Positions 48,344-56,955 of a DNA stretch of 64,000 nucleotides are shown one piece after another; within the stretch, counting starts at the first letter, position 1, and each line of letters starts with the position of its first letter. Origin of the DNA: Terrilactibacillus laevilacticus (GTDB taxonomy: Bacteria > Bacillota > Bacilli > Bacillales > Sporolactobacillaceae); contig NZ_VDCY01000004.1 in the NCBI RefSeq assembly GCF_006517395.1, positions 186,001-250,000 of the forward strand. Reading direction: 5' to 3'. A model generated the notes under the pieces. It did no database searches, was not told the origin of the DNA, and saw only the letters and a list, made by a program, of their open reading frames with translations. The position numbers and the translations under genes were made by a program.

Positions 48344-48964
48344 TTATCGAATTTTGGTCTCGTAAATCTCTCCTTTACACGTTTGATAGTAGATTTTGCA
48401 TTGATCAAGCGGTGAAGGAGCTCCCAAAATGCCCGACATGACGGCTATACCTGCCCCTCCTGTTTCGCGGATCATTGAAATATTTGAAGGGTTTATACCA
48501 CCAATGGCGATCACTGGTACTCGCGCAAGTTGCGTCAATTTTTTGAATTCTGAAAGTCCACGTGCTGGTAATCCTGGTTTACAACTTGTTTCAAAAACAT
48601 GGCCATAAAGGAGATAATCTGCACCTTGATCCATTTTCACCTGTGCCTGCATAGCGGAGTGTACAGAAGAACCAACCTTGAGATGTGGTGCTTCTTGTTT
48701 CAATGTAGGTGGAATATGTATAGATTCAGGTAATTGAACCCCGCCTAATTGATAAGCCAAAGCAAGATCAATATGGTTATTCATTATAATCTTGTTAGCA
48801 GGGATGCCGGCTTCTAAAAAAGTCTCAATCCACTTTGAAAGTTCTTCCTTAGGACGATGCTTTTCACGAATATGAAAATAATCAAAATAAGGCACTAAAT
48901 AACGGATATGCTGAACAACGTGATTGAGTGACTGGGTTCCTGTTGTTAATACATGTAACTCCAA
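48344..48964 (-). CDS. tenI: TenI, thiazole tautomerase
   Basis: 206 residues, TTG start with GAGGGTG upstream. ThiE-like barrel but lacking the full ThiE catalytic set; HIREKHRPKEELSKW, KIIMNNHIDLALAYQLGGVQLPES, VGSSVHS, DYLLYGHVFETSCKPG and AIGGINPSNI match TenI, which aromatises the thiazole product of ThiG. First gene of tenI-thiS-thiG-thiF. The B. subtilis operon also has tenA, thiO and thiD; none of these is here. Confidence 0.9.
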   Translation of the reverse strand: MELHVLTTGTQSLNHVVQHIRYLVPYFDYFHIREKHRPKEELSKWIETFLEAGIPANKIIMNNHIDLALAYQLGGVQLPESIHIPPTLKQEAPHLKVGSSVHSAMQAQVKMDQGADYLLYGHVFETSCKPGLPARGLSEFKKLTQLARVPVIAIGGINPSNISMIRETGGAGIAVMSGILGAPSPLDQCKIYYQTCKGEIYETKIR

Positions 48965-48988
48965 ATAGACACCCTCTTTGATAAATTG

Positions 48989-49020
48989 AAAAAGGCCCAG
49001 GTCAAAAAAAGACCTGGGCC
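48989..49020 (-). terminator. Riboswitch-controlled terminator in the thi leader
   Basis: On minus GGCCCAGGTC, loop TTTTTTT, GACCTGGGCC, TTTTT. It lies between the TPP aptamer and tenI, the expression platform for transcription termination. Confidence 0.88.
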
Positions 49021-49061
49021 ATTAAACCATGCATGTTCTAAACAACATGTTTAAATAACCA

Positions 49062-49165
49062 TATACATACTTTCCTACGCTAGTACTAACTAGATCAGGT
49101 CTTAAGGGTTAAGAAACTTAATCGGTTTCTCTCTCAGCCCAGCACTTACTGGGCACCCCTAGTAC
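49062..49165 (-). ncRNA. TPP riboswitch (Thi-box)
   Basis: Minus strand shows the aptamer landmarks in order: GGGGTGCCC, GGGCTGAGAGAGAAACC, CCCTTAAGACCTGATCTAG and GTACTAGCGTAGGAAAGTA. It controls the tenI-thiS-thiG-thiF operon: with TPP bound, the downstream terminator should form. Confidence 0.95.
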
Positions 49166-49279
49166 TTCATATTATTTTGTTAACTTAAAGGTGATTCCAT
49201 TATAATCCATATGTAATCATAAATCAATGATTTTTAAAATGATAATCCCTCTTCCTATCTGGAAGAGGGAATTAATTAA

Positions 49280-49546
49280 TTATTGAGTGATATTTTTACT
49301 AATTTTACCTATAGTTTCTCCAGCTGTATCTAAAGGTTGGGATACCATTTTACCAGCTTGTTTCCCGGCTTGCTGAACGGTCTGTCCGACTTGTTGTCCA
49401 GCATTTTGAACAGTTTGTCCAAGTTGTTGGAAAGGTTGTTGTCCATTTTGCATGTTTTGAATGCACATATAAGTTAATGCTCCTGTACCAACAGCGCCTA
49501 ATATAGGAAGAATAGTTCCAGTTAGACTAAAGTTTTGGTTTTGCAT
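49280..49546 (-). CDS. Small glutamine-rich protein, function unknown
   Basis: 88 residues from ATG 49546 (GGAGG 10 nt upstream). A hydrophobic stretch at about residues 8-25 (ILPILGAVGTGALTYMCI) is followed by repeats of the type QTVQNAGQQVGQTVQQAGKQ, an amphipathic helix. Possibly a membrane-anchored small protein. No family recognised. Confidence 0.7.
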   Translation of the reverse strand: MQNQNFSLTGTILPILGAVGTGALTYMCIQNMQNGQQPFQQLGQTVQNAGQQVGQTVQQAGKQAGKMVSQPLDTAGETIGKISKNITQ

Positions 49547-49723
49547 GTTGTTTTGACCTCCTTTTTTTGTGATACGCATATATTTTGCTTTGATTTTTCA
49601 TAAATATGTTCATCAAAATAAGGAAATACCATAGTACCATATGTAGAAAATAACCCCAAAAAAAGGTGTTGAATATCACATCATTTCATTAGAGGTTTGG
49701 TTTGCAAGTGACTCTGATGCATA

Positions 49724-49762
49724 TAAAAAACGCGGTATCCCAACTTGTAGGAACCGCGTTAT
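49724..49762 (-). terminator. Terminator of tRNA-Ala
   Basis: On minus AACGCGGTTCC, loop, GATACCGCGTTTTTTAT. Confidence 0.85.
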
Positions 49763-49775
49763 TATAGGCTTTTTT

Positions 49776-49851
49776 TGGTGGAGCATAACGGGATCGAACC
49801 GATGACCTCTACGCTGCCAGCGTAGCGCTCTCCCAGCTGAGCTAATGCCCC
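49776..49851 (-). tRNA. tRNA-Ala (anticodon GGC)
   Basis: Cloverleaf on minus: GGGGCAT acceptor, D arm AGCTCAGCTGGGAGAGC, anticodon arm CTACG-CTGGCAG-CGTAG with GGC, T arm TCGGTTCGATCCCG region, ATGCTCC and A plus encoded CCA. One G-T pair in the acceptor. Confidence 0.95.
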
Positions 49852-49928
49852 AAGATTTCTTTTCCAAAAAGTAATATATCAAACAAAATGGAAACCGTCA
49901 ATATGCATTTTAATTCATTCGCGTCAAA

Positions 49929-49972
49929 AACAACAACTCCTTTCCAAAAAATTTTGGAAAGGAGTTGTTGTT
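49929..49972 (-). terminator. Long hairpin terminator of the 38-aa gene
   Basis: CAACAACTCCTTTCCAAAA and its near-perfect complement TTTTGGAAAGGAGTTGTTG around AATT, with T residues on minus. 34 bp beyond the stop at 50007. Confidence 0.8.
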
Positions 49973-50006
49973 CATAATAGGAATTTGTTCTGTGATAAAA
50001 TAGGTT

Positions 50007-50123
50007 TTATCCTTTATCTTTTACACGGGACGCTTTATCTGCTCGTTTGAAGTCTCTTATATACTTGACTTCTTGCATGGAAGATAGGGAATGTCTTAGT
50101 GTTTCTTCTTTAGTTTTTTTCAT
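50007..50123 (-). CDS. 38-residue protein, YfhE-like
   Basis: Too short for routine ORF lists. AAAGGGTG lies 7 nt before ATG and a strong terminator follows. The pattern LSSMQEVKYIRDFKRADKA resembles my memory of the uncharacterised YfhE family; that name is tentative. Highly charged, probably cytoplasmic. Confidence 0.6.
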   Translation of the reverse strand: MKKTKEETLRHSLSSMQEVKYIRDFKRADKASRVKDKG

Positions 50124-50424
50124 TTTACAACACCCTTTCTTGTCAATTTAATGATATCCTTTATATTTATCATAACCATTGCGCTGAGCTTTAAAACTTT
50201 CGTTGGGAAATTTGACTAGCACTAAAATATGTCATATAGGAAATACTGACTATATTAAGCAGTAATAGATGGAAAAGGGTATTATTTTTAATGTGACACG
50301 AAATTTGGCTTTGTGAAACATTTTTTCGGTGCTGTTATAATTGTAGAATGAACAAAAATGATTGCTATAGACTCACTCGCTTTGTAACTGTTATGATTGA
50401 AGAGGAGGGAATGGAGGAAGTGGC
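50124..50424. other. Intergenic region before the CDF gene
   Basis: A/T-rich. No yybP-ykoY-type manganese riboswitch or repeat seen. Presumably holds divergent promoters of the 38-aa gene and the transporter. Confidence 0.35.
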
Positions 50425-51291
50425 ATGGAGCAACAATATCACAATTTAAAAATGGGCGAACGCGGGGCTATTATTAGTATCATTGCGTATCTCTTTCTTT
50501 CAGGAATTAAACTCATTCTCGCTTATTTTACTCATTCGGAAGCTTTAAGAGCGGACGGTTTAAATAATACAACCGATATTATAGCATCAATTGCAGTACT
50601 TATTGGATTAAGAATTGCTCGAAAACCAGCCGATGATGATCATCTATATGGACATTGGAAAGCGGAGACAGTCGCTTCGATGGTGGCTTCATTTATCATG
50701 CTTGTCGTCGGGTTGCAAGTTTTGTATGGAGCGATAAAGTCATTGTTTCACGGGGAAGTAAAACCACCGGACATTCTATCTGCATGGACGGCTATTTTTT
50801 GTGCGATCGTGATGTATGGCGTCTATCGTTACAATAAAAAATTAGCTCAAAAAATTCAAAGTCAATCAGTCATGGCGGCTGCAAAAGATAATTTATCGGA
50901 TGCATGGGTCAGTATTGGAACAGCTGTTGGTATACTTGGATCCCAATTAAACCTCCCATGGCTCGATCCTGTTGCAGCTCTACTAGTGGGTGGATTAATC
51001 TGTAAAACAGGGATTGACATTTTTAAAGAAGCTGTAAAATATTTAACGGATGGGTTTGATGAGAATAAGCTCCAATCTTATAAAAATGCGATTATGCATG
51101 TTCCTGGAGTCCTTTCTGTAAAAAATATTCGAGCAAGGAATTATGGGAATAATCCTGTTGTAGATGTGGTCATCCTAGTAAATCCAACTTTGGACGTTCG
51201 TGATGCACACGACATTGCCACAAATGTGGAGAATGAACTATCCCATCAGCATGGTGTTTATGAAGCCCATGTACATATTGAGCCAAAATAG
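50425..51291 (+). CDS. Cation diffusion facilitator (CDF) transporter
   Basis: 288 residues with six membrane helices and a C-terminal cytoplasmic ferredoxin-like domain ending VHIEPK. Metal-site residues are in ADGLNNTTD (helix 2) and KDNLSDAWVS (helix 5). The N...D plus D...D pattern fits the manganese/iron CDF group (MneP-like) better than zinc CzcD (HxxxD), an inference. It exports divalent cations by proton antiport. Followed by a terminator. Confidence 0.9.
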   Translation: MEQQYHNLKMGERGAIISIIAYLFLSGIKLILAYFTHSEALRADGLNNTTDIIASIAVLIGLRIARKPADDDHLYGHWKAETVASMVASFIMLVVGLQVLYGAIKSLFHGEVKPPDILSAWTAIFCAIVMYGVYRYNKKLAQKIQSQSVMAAAKDNLSDAWVSIGTAVGILGSQLNLPWLDPVAALLVGGLICKTGIDIFKEAVKYLTDGFDENKLQSYKNAIMHVPGVLSVKNIRARNYGNNPVVDVVILVNPTLDVRDAHDIATNVENELSHQHGVYEAHVHIEPK

Positions 51292-51298
51292 CCATATT

Positions 51299-51336
51299 AA
51301 GGCTTTACTTTCTAATAGAGGAGAGTAAAGCCTTTT
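51299..51336 (+). terminator. Terminator of the CDF gene
   Basis: AAGGCTTTACT, 14-nt loop, AGTAAAGCCTTTT. Confidence 0.9.
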
Positions 51337-51370
51337 ATATTTATCATAAAAGGAGAGGGTTTTATGAGCT

Positions 51371-51433
51371 AAAGAAAACTTGCCGATTGCGGGGCCTATA
51401 AGGCGCGAGAACAGAGGCCTAGTTGCACTTTAT
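51371..51433 (+). repeat. Repeat family C, copy C3
   Basis: TAAAGAAAACTTGCCGATTG, GGGGCCTATAAGGCGC, AGAGGCCTAGTTGCACTTTA. Immediately followed by repeat A10. Confidence 0.6.
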
Positions 51434-51707
51434 GAGGTTGCTTGAAAAAGTCACCAAATGATAAGCTACGAATCTCGGCGCCCGTTTGTTTTCCGGTCCT
51501 CATGTAGCGGATACAAGAGGATCTCTGGCTAAAACCGCTCACGCTGGCGCCTGAAGCTACCACATCACGTGGAATGCCGGTCCAAAGAAAACTGCTCTGC
51601 TCTTAGCCTTCCGACGCCCAGGACGGGCAAGTAACTGGCGTTTCTTGCAGGATGCCAGTGTACTTAGCCAGTAACCCTTTTCATTTGCCTCCTTTTTGAA
51701 CACTTAC
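51434..51707 (+). repeat. Repeat family A, copy A10 (full class, 274 bp)
   Basis: Ends GAGGTTGCTTGAAAAAGTC and TTTTTGAACACTTAC. Flanks do not give a clean duplication (TTTAT / TTAAA). It may have inserted into the end of C3. Confidence 0.85.
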
Positions 51708-51715
51708 TTAAAGTG

Positions 51716-51744
51716 CAAAAAAACCGGGCTCGATTTGCCCGGTT
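51716..51744 (-). terminator. Terminator of the minus-strand nitroreductase, displaced by B7
   Basis: On minus AACCGGGC, loop AAATCGA, GCCCGGTT, TTTTT. It is now more than 210 bp from the stop at 51958, with repeat B7 in between. Confidence 0.75.
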
Positions 51745-51761
51745 CTTAAGTCCTCCTTACT

Positions 51762-51960
51762 TATCCCTCATTAACGGCTAGTTACGACCTCTACTGTAAA
51801 CAAGCATGTCTAGGCGAGGGTTACTGTCCGTAAAAGCCCGATTGTTTAGGCTAACAACAGTGGGGGATGACGCAGGCTAAAAACCAGGCGACCTATCGCA
51901 ACGCCTGCACTAGCACATCCTGTGCGTCGAAAAACCCTCACTGTTGGAAGTTTTACTTTA
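51762..51960 (+). repeat. Repeat family B, copy B7
   Basis: ATCCCTCATTAACGGCTAGTTACG, GGATGACGCAGGCTAAAAACC, GCACATCCTGTGCGTCG, TTTTACTTTA. Its right end is the TAA stop of the nitroreductase gene (51958-51960). Confidence 0.88.
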
Positions 51961-52557
51961 TTTTGCAATTTTCACGCGTTCTTCAAGAGGTTGGAAATCT
52001 TTTTCGCCAGGTTCCGCTGTTGGTTTACCAAATGGCATTTGAGCAATTAATTTCCAAGTTGAAGGAATGTTCCACTCTGCTTGCACTTGTTCATCAACAA
52101 GCGGATTATAGTGTTGAAGTGAAGCACCAAGTCCTTCAGCTTCGAGTGATGTCCACACAACATATTGGAGCATACCCGAGGATTGAAGAGACCACAAAGG
52201 GAAGTTATCGGCATAAGAAGGAAACTGATTTTGAAGACCTTCAACAACTTTTTGGTCTTCAAAGAAGAGAACCGTTCCTTGACCATTGCGGAAAGATTGC
52301 ATTTTTTCGTTCGTAGGTTCAAATGAATCTGCTGGAACCATTTTTCGTAATATGTCCGTCGTCATATCCCAAAATTTATCATGCTGATCATTTAATAAAA
52401 CAAGTACGCGAGCGCTTTGTGAATTAAAAGATGAAGGGGAGTATTTTACGGCTTCGTTAACAAGATCAATAATTTTATCATCAGAGATAACAGGTGTTTT
52501 ACTGATACCGTAATAAGAACGTCTTTCTTTTATTGCTTTTGTAAAATCGTTTGACAT
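51958..52557 (-). CDS. Nitroreductase-family protein (YdgI-like)
   Basis: 199 residues, normal length. FMN-binding ERRSYYGISK and YSPSSFNSQSARVLVLL; WTSLEAEGLGASLQHYNP and IAQMPFGKPTAEPGEK belong to the YdgI/HBN-type subgroup of fungal-bacterial nitroreductases. NAD(P)H-dependent reductase with unknown natural substrate. Ribosome site GGAGGT upstream. Its TAA is the first three bases of TAAAGTAAAACTTCC, the end of repeat B7, and the apparent terminator lies beyond the repeat. Confidence 0.9.
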   Translation of the reverse strand: MSNDFTKAIKERRSYYGISKTPVISDDKIIDLVNEAVKYSPSSFNSQSARVLVLLNDQHDKFWDMTTDILRKMVPADSFEPTNEKMQSFRNGQGTVLFFEDQKVVEGLQNQFPSYADNFPLWSLQSSGMLQYVVWTSLEAEGLGASLQHYNPLVDEQVQAEWNIPSTWKLIAQMPFGKPTAEPGEKDFQPLEERVKIAK

Positions 52558-52786
52558 TTAAAAACCTCCAAATAATAAATTATGAATTAATATATCTCTA
52601 ATTCAAAGTAATTATATTTTACAAATGATTCATAGTCAAAGAAATAGACTTGAACCTTCTTAAATCATGTTTCCCATATCTCATTTATTTGATGTATGAA
52701 TCAAATAAAGATCATTTTGATGATTCTCTTAGGGTGTACGTGGTAAACTAAGTGAAAAGATGTCGGTAAGTTTGGGGGATATGGAT

Positions 52787-53269
52787 ATGCCAAAAGAGAA
52801 AATCGCAAAAACCAACGCCATGCGGTTATTAGATGCTGAGAATATAGAGTATCAAGTAACAGCATACGATGTGAGTGATGGTAAGATTGATGGAATCTCA
52901 GTTGCTCACAAAGTAGGTAAAGATCCTAAAACAATATTTAAAACATTAGTCACTCATGGTCATAATGGGATCTATGTGTTTATTATTCCAGTGGAGGAAG
53001 AGTTGGATTTAAAGAAGGCAGCAAAGGCTGCTAGTGAAAAGAAAGTAGAAATGCTACATGTAAAAGATATACAGAAAACAACGGGTTATATAAGAGGAGG
53101 ATGCTCACCTATTGGTATGAAAAAACGATACCCGACATTTATTGATGATCATGCAAATCAGTTCGAACAAATCGTTGTTAGTGGTGGGAAAATAGGTCTA
53201 CAAATACAATTAAAATTAACAGATTTAATTAAAGTAACAAATGGTCAAGTAGAAGCTATAACAAAATAA
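52787..53269 (+). CDS. YbaK/EbsC-type aminoacyl-tRNA deacylase
   Basis: 160 residues from ATG 52787 (GGGGGA 7 nt upstream; in-frame ATGs at 52760 and 52781 are less well placed). Pattern: KTNAMRLLDAENIEYQVTAYD, GKDPKTIFKTLVTHG (catalytic lysine region), EELDLKKAAKAASEKKVEML and TGYIRGGCSPIGMKKRYPTFID. It hydrolyses Cys-tRNA(Pro) mischarged by ProRS. Monocistronic, with a terminator. Confidence 0.93.
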   Translation: MPKEKIAKTNAMRLLDAENIEYQVTAYDVSDGKIDGISVAHKVGKDPKTIFKTLVTHGHNGIYVFIIPVEEELDLKKAAKAASEKKVEMLHVKDIQKTTGYIRGGCSPIGMKKRYPTFIDDHANQFEQIVVSGGKIGLQIQLKLTDLIKVTNGQVEAITK

Positions 53270-53327
53270 GATAAAGCTACAGTGAAAGTGATATGTTTTA
53301 TTCATAATTAATCTAAATATATATTAA

Positions 53328-53380
53328 GAACAAGGAAGATAGCGTGAATGATGATGGCTATTCCTTGTTCTTTTTTTGTT
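53328..53380 (+). terminator. Terminator of ybaK-like gene
   Basis: GAACAAGGAAGATAGC, loop, GCTATTCCTTGTTC, TTTTTTTG. Confidence 0.9.
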
Positions 53381-53415
53381 TTGTTTAGAGGACGAGTTGT
53401 CCTTTCGTTAAGGTT

Positions 53416-53559
53416 TCATTTTCCTTTTGGCGGAATATATTGAGGCTCTTCGTTACTTTTGTTCGCCATTTGCAGTCCTTTATTACTGTGTGCTCTAACC
53501 GACTGTTCACCTAAATGATCGGGTGTGAATTTTTCAGGATGTCTTTTAGGATTACTCAA
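53416..53559 (-). CDS. sspN: SspN-like small acid-soluble spore protein
   Basis: 47 residues from TTG 53559, with AGGAGTGAG upstream. MSNPKRHPEKFTPDHLGEQS, then AHSNKGLQMANKS, matches the SspN layout (NPK..., F.P.H.G.Q, NKG.QM). SASPs of this kind are made late in the forespore. It is a short gene on the minus strand between ybaK and lysR, absent from routine ORF lists. Confidence 0.8.
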   Translation of the reverse strand: MSNPKRHPEKFTPDHLGEQSVRAHSNKGLQMANKSNEEPQYIPPKGK

Positions 53560-53631
53560 AGTTGTCTCACTCCTATTTTTATCTTTTCCCCTTCTTAATA
53601 TGACCGATCACTTTATTTCTATTCAACAGAG

Positions 53632-54522
53632 TTAGCTTGAAGGTGGAGCTAATCTAGAGAAGTAATCGATCACAAATTGCCGGAATGTGTTAGCAATAGA
53701 TGAATGGTATCGTTCTTTATTCCATGATAAACCGATGGAGCGAGAGCATTTAGGCTCATCAATACGGATGGCAATGAGTGTTGGATCTTTAAGAGTTCTA
53801 AGGGTAAGTGTTGAAAAAAAGGTGACACCTAAACCTGCCTTGACTAATCCACGGATAGACAATGGATCGTCAACCTCAAAAGCGACATCTGGAAGATAAC
53901 CGGACTGTCTAAAAAAGCGGTCACATAAATTACGGAAGACACCATGTGATCGTAATATAAATGGCTCATTTTTGAGTTCGTCTAGTTTGACAAACGAACG
54001 GTTAGCTAATCGATGACCAATGGGGACGACGAGGACAATCTCGTCTTCTAATAACTTAACCCAATCAATATTTGCGTTTTTGAAAGTCGATGCAGATATA
54101 CTAAGATCAATATCTCCTGATTCAAGTTGTTGTAATGTTTTTTGGTGAGAAAGTTGCTTAACACGGAACCGGATATAAGGATGATCTAAACGAAATTCGC
54201 GTAATAAATCCGGGATGATGGGCGTACGCATCACTGATAGGGTCAGATAGGTATGCTCTAGATGGAACATGTCATTAATTTCACGTTTCCCTTCTTCTAA
54301 AGTCAATAGAGCTTGTTCAACTTTGTGAAGAAAAATCTGACCATACTGATTTAATTTAATTTTACGTCCGCTTCGATCGAATAACGGAACACCAAGTTCT
54401 TTTTCTAGTCTAGAAATGGTTTGGCTTAATGAAGGTTGGGCAATCGAAAGCTCTTTTGCTGCTTTTGTCATATGTTCAAATTGAGCGACTGTTTTAAAAT
54501 AATATAACTGTAACAGTTCCAT
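53632..54522 (-). CDS. LysR-family transcriptional regulator
   Basis: 296 residues. N-terminal winged helix (residues 1-60): YFKTVAQFEHMTKAAKELSIAQPSLSQTISRLEKELG. The C-terminal periplasmic-binding-like effector domain contains GDIDLSIS and VKAGLGVTFFS. Divergent to an MdtG-like exporter with 176 bp between starts, an arrangement like B. subtilis yybE-yybF; likely regulator of the exporter. Effector unknown. Confidence 0.92.
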   Translation of the reverse strand: MELLQLYYFKTVAQFEHMTKAAKELSIAQPSLSQTISRLEKELGVPLFDRSGRKIKLNQYGQIFLHKVEQALLTLEEGKREINDMFHLEHTYLTLSVMRTPIIPDLLREFRLDHPYIRFRVKQLSHQKTLQQLESGDIDLSISASTFKNANIDWVKLLEDEIVLVVPIGHRLANRSFVKLDELKNEPFILRSHGVFRNLCDRFFRQSGYLPDVAFEVDDPLSIRGLVKAGLGVTFFSTLTLRTLKDPTLIAIRIDEPKCSRSIGLSWNKERYHSSIANTFRQFVIDYFSRLAPPSS

Positions 54523-54579
54523 ATCAACACCTCTTAGGGATAAAAATGAGTTTTAAAATTTCATAACGATGAATTACTC

Positions 54580-54595
54580 ATAGGATTCATCCTAT
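54580..54595. promoter_or_regulatory. Palindrome in the lysR/MFS intergenic region
   Basis: ATAGGAT-TC-ATCCTAT, perfect 7-bp arms, 58 bp from the lysR start. Size and place fit a LysR binding site. Confidence 0.5.
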
Positions 54596-54698
54596 TATAT
54601 TATAACAATATATATATTTGTTTAAATGAGTCATTCCCTTTATGATATATAATGTGAAAATAATGTTTGTAAGTCATTTAATTGAAGGTGTATTTAAA

Positions 54699-55913
54699 AT
54701 GTCCATGTGGAAACGAAATTTATATATCTGTTGGTTTGGTACGTTTGTCACAGCAGCAGGGATGAGTCAAATTATTCCGTTCCTCCCTTTTTATATTGAA
54801 CACCTTGGCGTTCATGATACTGCATCAGTAGAGAGATGGGCAGGTCTGATCTTTGGATCAACTTTTCTTATTTCTGCTATTGTTTCACCCTTATGGGGGA
54901 AACTTGCAGATAAATATGGTAGAAAACCGATGCTTCTTCGTGCGAGTTTAGGGATGGCCATTGTGATCGTGTTAATGGGTTTTGTACAAAATGTCTATGA
55001 GCTGTTTGCTCTTCGTTTTGTTATGGGAACAGTTTCTGGATTTATTTCATCAGCCGTCATTCTTGTTGCCTCGCAAACGCCAAAACATAAAGCGGGTTGG
55101 GCGTTAGGTGTCTTATCTACCGGTGGTGTAAGCGGATCTTTGTTAGGTCCACTAATAGGTGGCTTTATAGCTGATTATTGGGGTATCCGTAATGTGTTTT
55201 TTGACACAGGTTTCCTTTTAATTGTGGCTTTTCTTGCAAGTCTCTTATTTATTAAAGAGGATTTTAAGCAACCCAAAAATTCATCACCAAGTTTTCATGA
55301 AATAAGGAAGATGATTCCAAATAGTTTGATGCTTATTTCTATGTTTGTGACAACTTTCATGGTTCAATTAGCTAATATGTCGATTCAGCCTATTATTACC
55401 GTGTATGTTAAGGAACTATCTCATAATTTAAGTCATGTCGAAATGATATCCGGATTAGTGGTTGCCTCATCAGGTCTTGCCAGTGTATTAGCAGCTCCAT
55501 TTCTTGGGAAATTATCTGATCGAGTTGGACCGCGTAAAGTCCTTTTATATTGTTTAATCTTTGCTGGTCTTGTTTTTATACCACAAGCTTTTTCCACGAA
55601 TCCTTGGGAACTCATGATATTCCGATTCTTATTAGGGTTAGCAACAGCTGGACTTTTGCCTTGTATTAATACCATTGTCAAAAAAATGGGCCCATCCTCC
55701 ATTACTGGTCGTTTGTTCGGTTATAACCAATCTGCTCAATATCTCGGTACTTTAGGTGGAGCCGTTTTAGGAGGACAATTAGCTGCAATTTTTGGTATCA
55801 AGTATGTTTTCTTTATCACAAGTGCTTTATTACTTATAAACGCAGGCTGGGTTGTTTACTCGAGTGTTATAATGTCCCATTACCAACACAGCCATAAAGA
55901 AGTCCACTCCTAA
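54699..55913 (+). CDS. MFS multidrug efflux transporter (MdtG/YybF-like)
   Basis: 404 residues from ATG 54699 (GAAGGTG 8 nt upstream), twelve predicted helices. MFS motif A is GKLADKYGRKPMLL in the first half and GKLSDRVGPRKVLL in the second; motif C-like WALGVLSTGGVSGSLLGPLIGG identifies a drug:H+ antiporter close to MdtG. Partner to the divergent LysR gene. Followed by a bidirectional terminator. Confidence 0.92.
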   Translation: MSMWKRNLYICWFGTFVTAAGMSQIIPFLPFYIEHLGVHDTASVERWAGLIFGSTFLISAIVSPLWGKLADKYGRKPMLLRASLGMAIVIVLMGFVQNVYELFALRFVMGTVSGFISSAVILVASQTPKHKAGWALGVLSTGGVSGSLLGPLIGGFIADYWGIRNVFFDTGFLLIVAFLASLLFIKEDFKQPKNSSPSFHEIRKMIPNSLMLISMFVTTFMVQLANMSIQPIITVYVKELSHNLSHVEMISGLVVASSGLASVLAAPFLGKLSDRVGPRKVLLYCLIFAGLVFIPQAFSTNPWELMIFRFLLGLATAGLLPCINTIVKKMGPSSITGRLFGYNQSAQYLGTLGGAVLGGQLAAIFGIKYVFFITSALLLINAGWVVYSSVIMSHYQHSHKEVHS

Positions 55914-55933
55914 ATTATTAAAGAATTTAGTAA

Positions 55934-55979
55934 AAAAAGCGTGATTGTATGTAAAATAATACAGTCACGCCATTTTTAT
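55934..55979. terminator. Bidirectional terminator
   Basis: AAAAAGCGTGATTGTAT, loop, ATACAGTCACGCCATTTTTA between convergent genes. Confidence 0.85.
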
Positions 55980-55986
55980 TAGTGTA

Positions 55987-56874
55987 TTAGTGAATGTTTC
56001 GTTTCTTAAAACGCCCACCTTTAACATCATGTATATCACCTATAGCTAAAAAGGCATCAGGGTCAATCACACTGACAATATTTTTAAGTTTTGCTTCTTC
56101 AACTCGAGTAATGACAGTGAAGATGACTCGTTTTTTATCTCCAGAATAGGCGCCTTCACCACTAAGATAGGTTACACCTCGACCAAGTCGATCGTTTAAG
56201 GCATCCCCTAAAGCTTCTGAATAATCACTAATGATCCATACAGATTTTGAAGAATCCAGTCCTTCAGTCGTTATGTCAATCATTTTGAAGGCGATAAAGT
56301 AAGCAATAAGAGAATACATCGCGTAATTCCAACCAAAGACAAATCCAGCACTTCCTAAAATAAAGATATTAAAGAATAAAACGGTTTCACCTACCGAAAA
56401 AGGAATTTTTTTATTGAATAAAACAGCAAGTATCTCCGTTCCATCCGAAGATCCTCCATAACGAATGACAAGACCAACTCCAATCCCTAAGATAACTCCG
56501 CCATAAACCGCTGCAAGTAATAGATCATCTGTGAATCTTGGAACAGGAATAAATAGAGTGGTTAAAATGGCAAGTAATGTTGTAGCGATAATGGATGTAA
56601 TTGTAAATGTTTTCCCCATTTGTTTATACCCCACAAAGAAAAAAGGTAAATTTAAAAGGAATAAATAGATACCTAATTGTAATCCAGTGAGATGTGATAA
56701 CATAATCGAAATACCGACGATGCCACCATCGATGATATGATTGGGTACAAGAAATACCTCTAATGCGACAGCTTCTAGCGTGACACCTATAATAATGAAA
56801 AGGACGCGCATTAATATTTGAGGAAGTGTGAGCCCTTTATGTTTGATCTTTTCCATTTGCGGTATCGTTTCCAT
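55987..56874 (-). CDS. YitT-family membrane protein (DUF2179)
   Basis: 295 residues from ATG 56874 (GGAGGGG 8 nt upstream). Five or six membrane helices in the first 200 residues, with VFLVPNHIIDGGIVGISIM and IRYGGSSDGTEILAV, followed by a C-terminal DUF2179 ACT-like domain (FTVITRVEEAKLKNIVSVIDPDAFLAIGDIHDVKGG). The cellular role of this family is not established. Confidence 0.92.
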   Translation of the reverse strand: METIPQMEKIKHKGLTLPQILMRVLFIIIGVTLEAVALEVFLVPNHIIDGGIVGISIMLSHLTGLQLGIYLFLLNLPFFFVGYKQMGKTFTITSIIATTLLAILTTLFIPVPRFTDDLLLAAVYGGVILGIGVGLVIRYGGSSDGTEILAVLFNKKIPFSVGETVLFFNIFILGSAGFVFGWNYAMYSLIAYFIAFKMIDITTEGLDSSKSVWIISDYSEALGDALNDRLGRGVTYLSGEGAYSGDKKRVIFTVITRVEEAKLKNIVSVIDPDAFLAIGDIHDVKGGRFKKRNIH

Positions 56875-56955
56875 ATGTGTAAACCCCTCCATTTTTATTG
56901 AACGACAAAGCATCTATATATAAATCATACCATGAATACAAATTATAATGTCATA

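Noticed and set aside
50124-50424. Manganese riboswitch before the CDF transporter
   Set aside because: The conserved yybP-ykoY loops are not visible.
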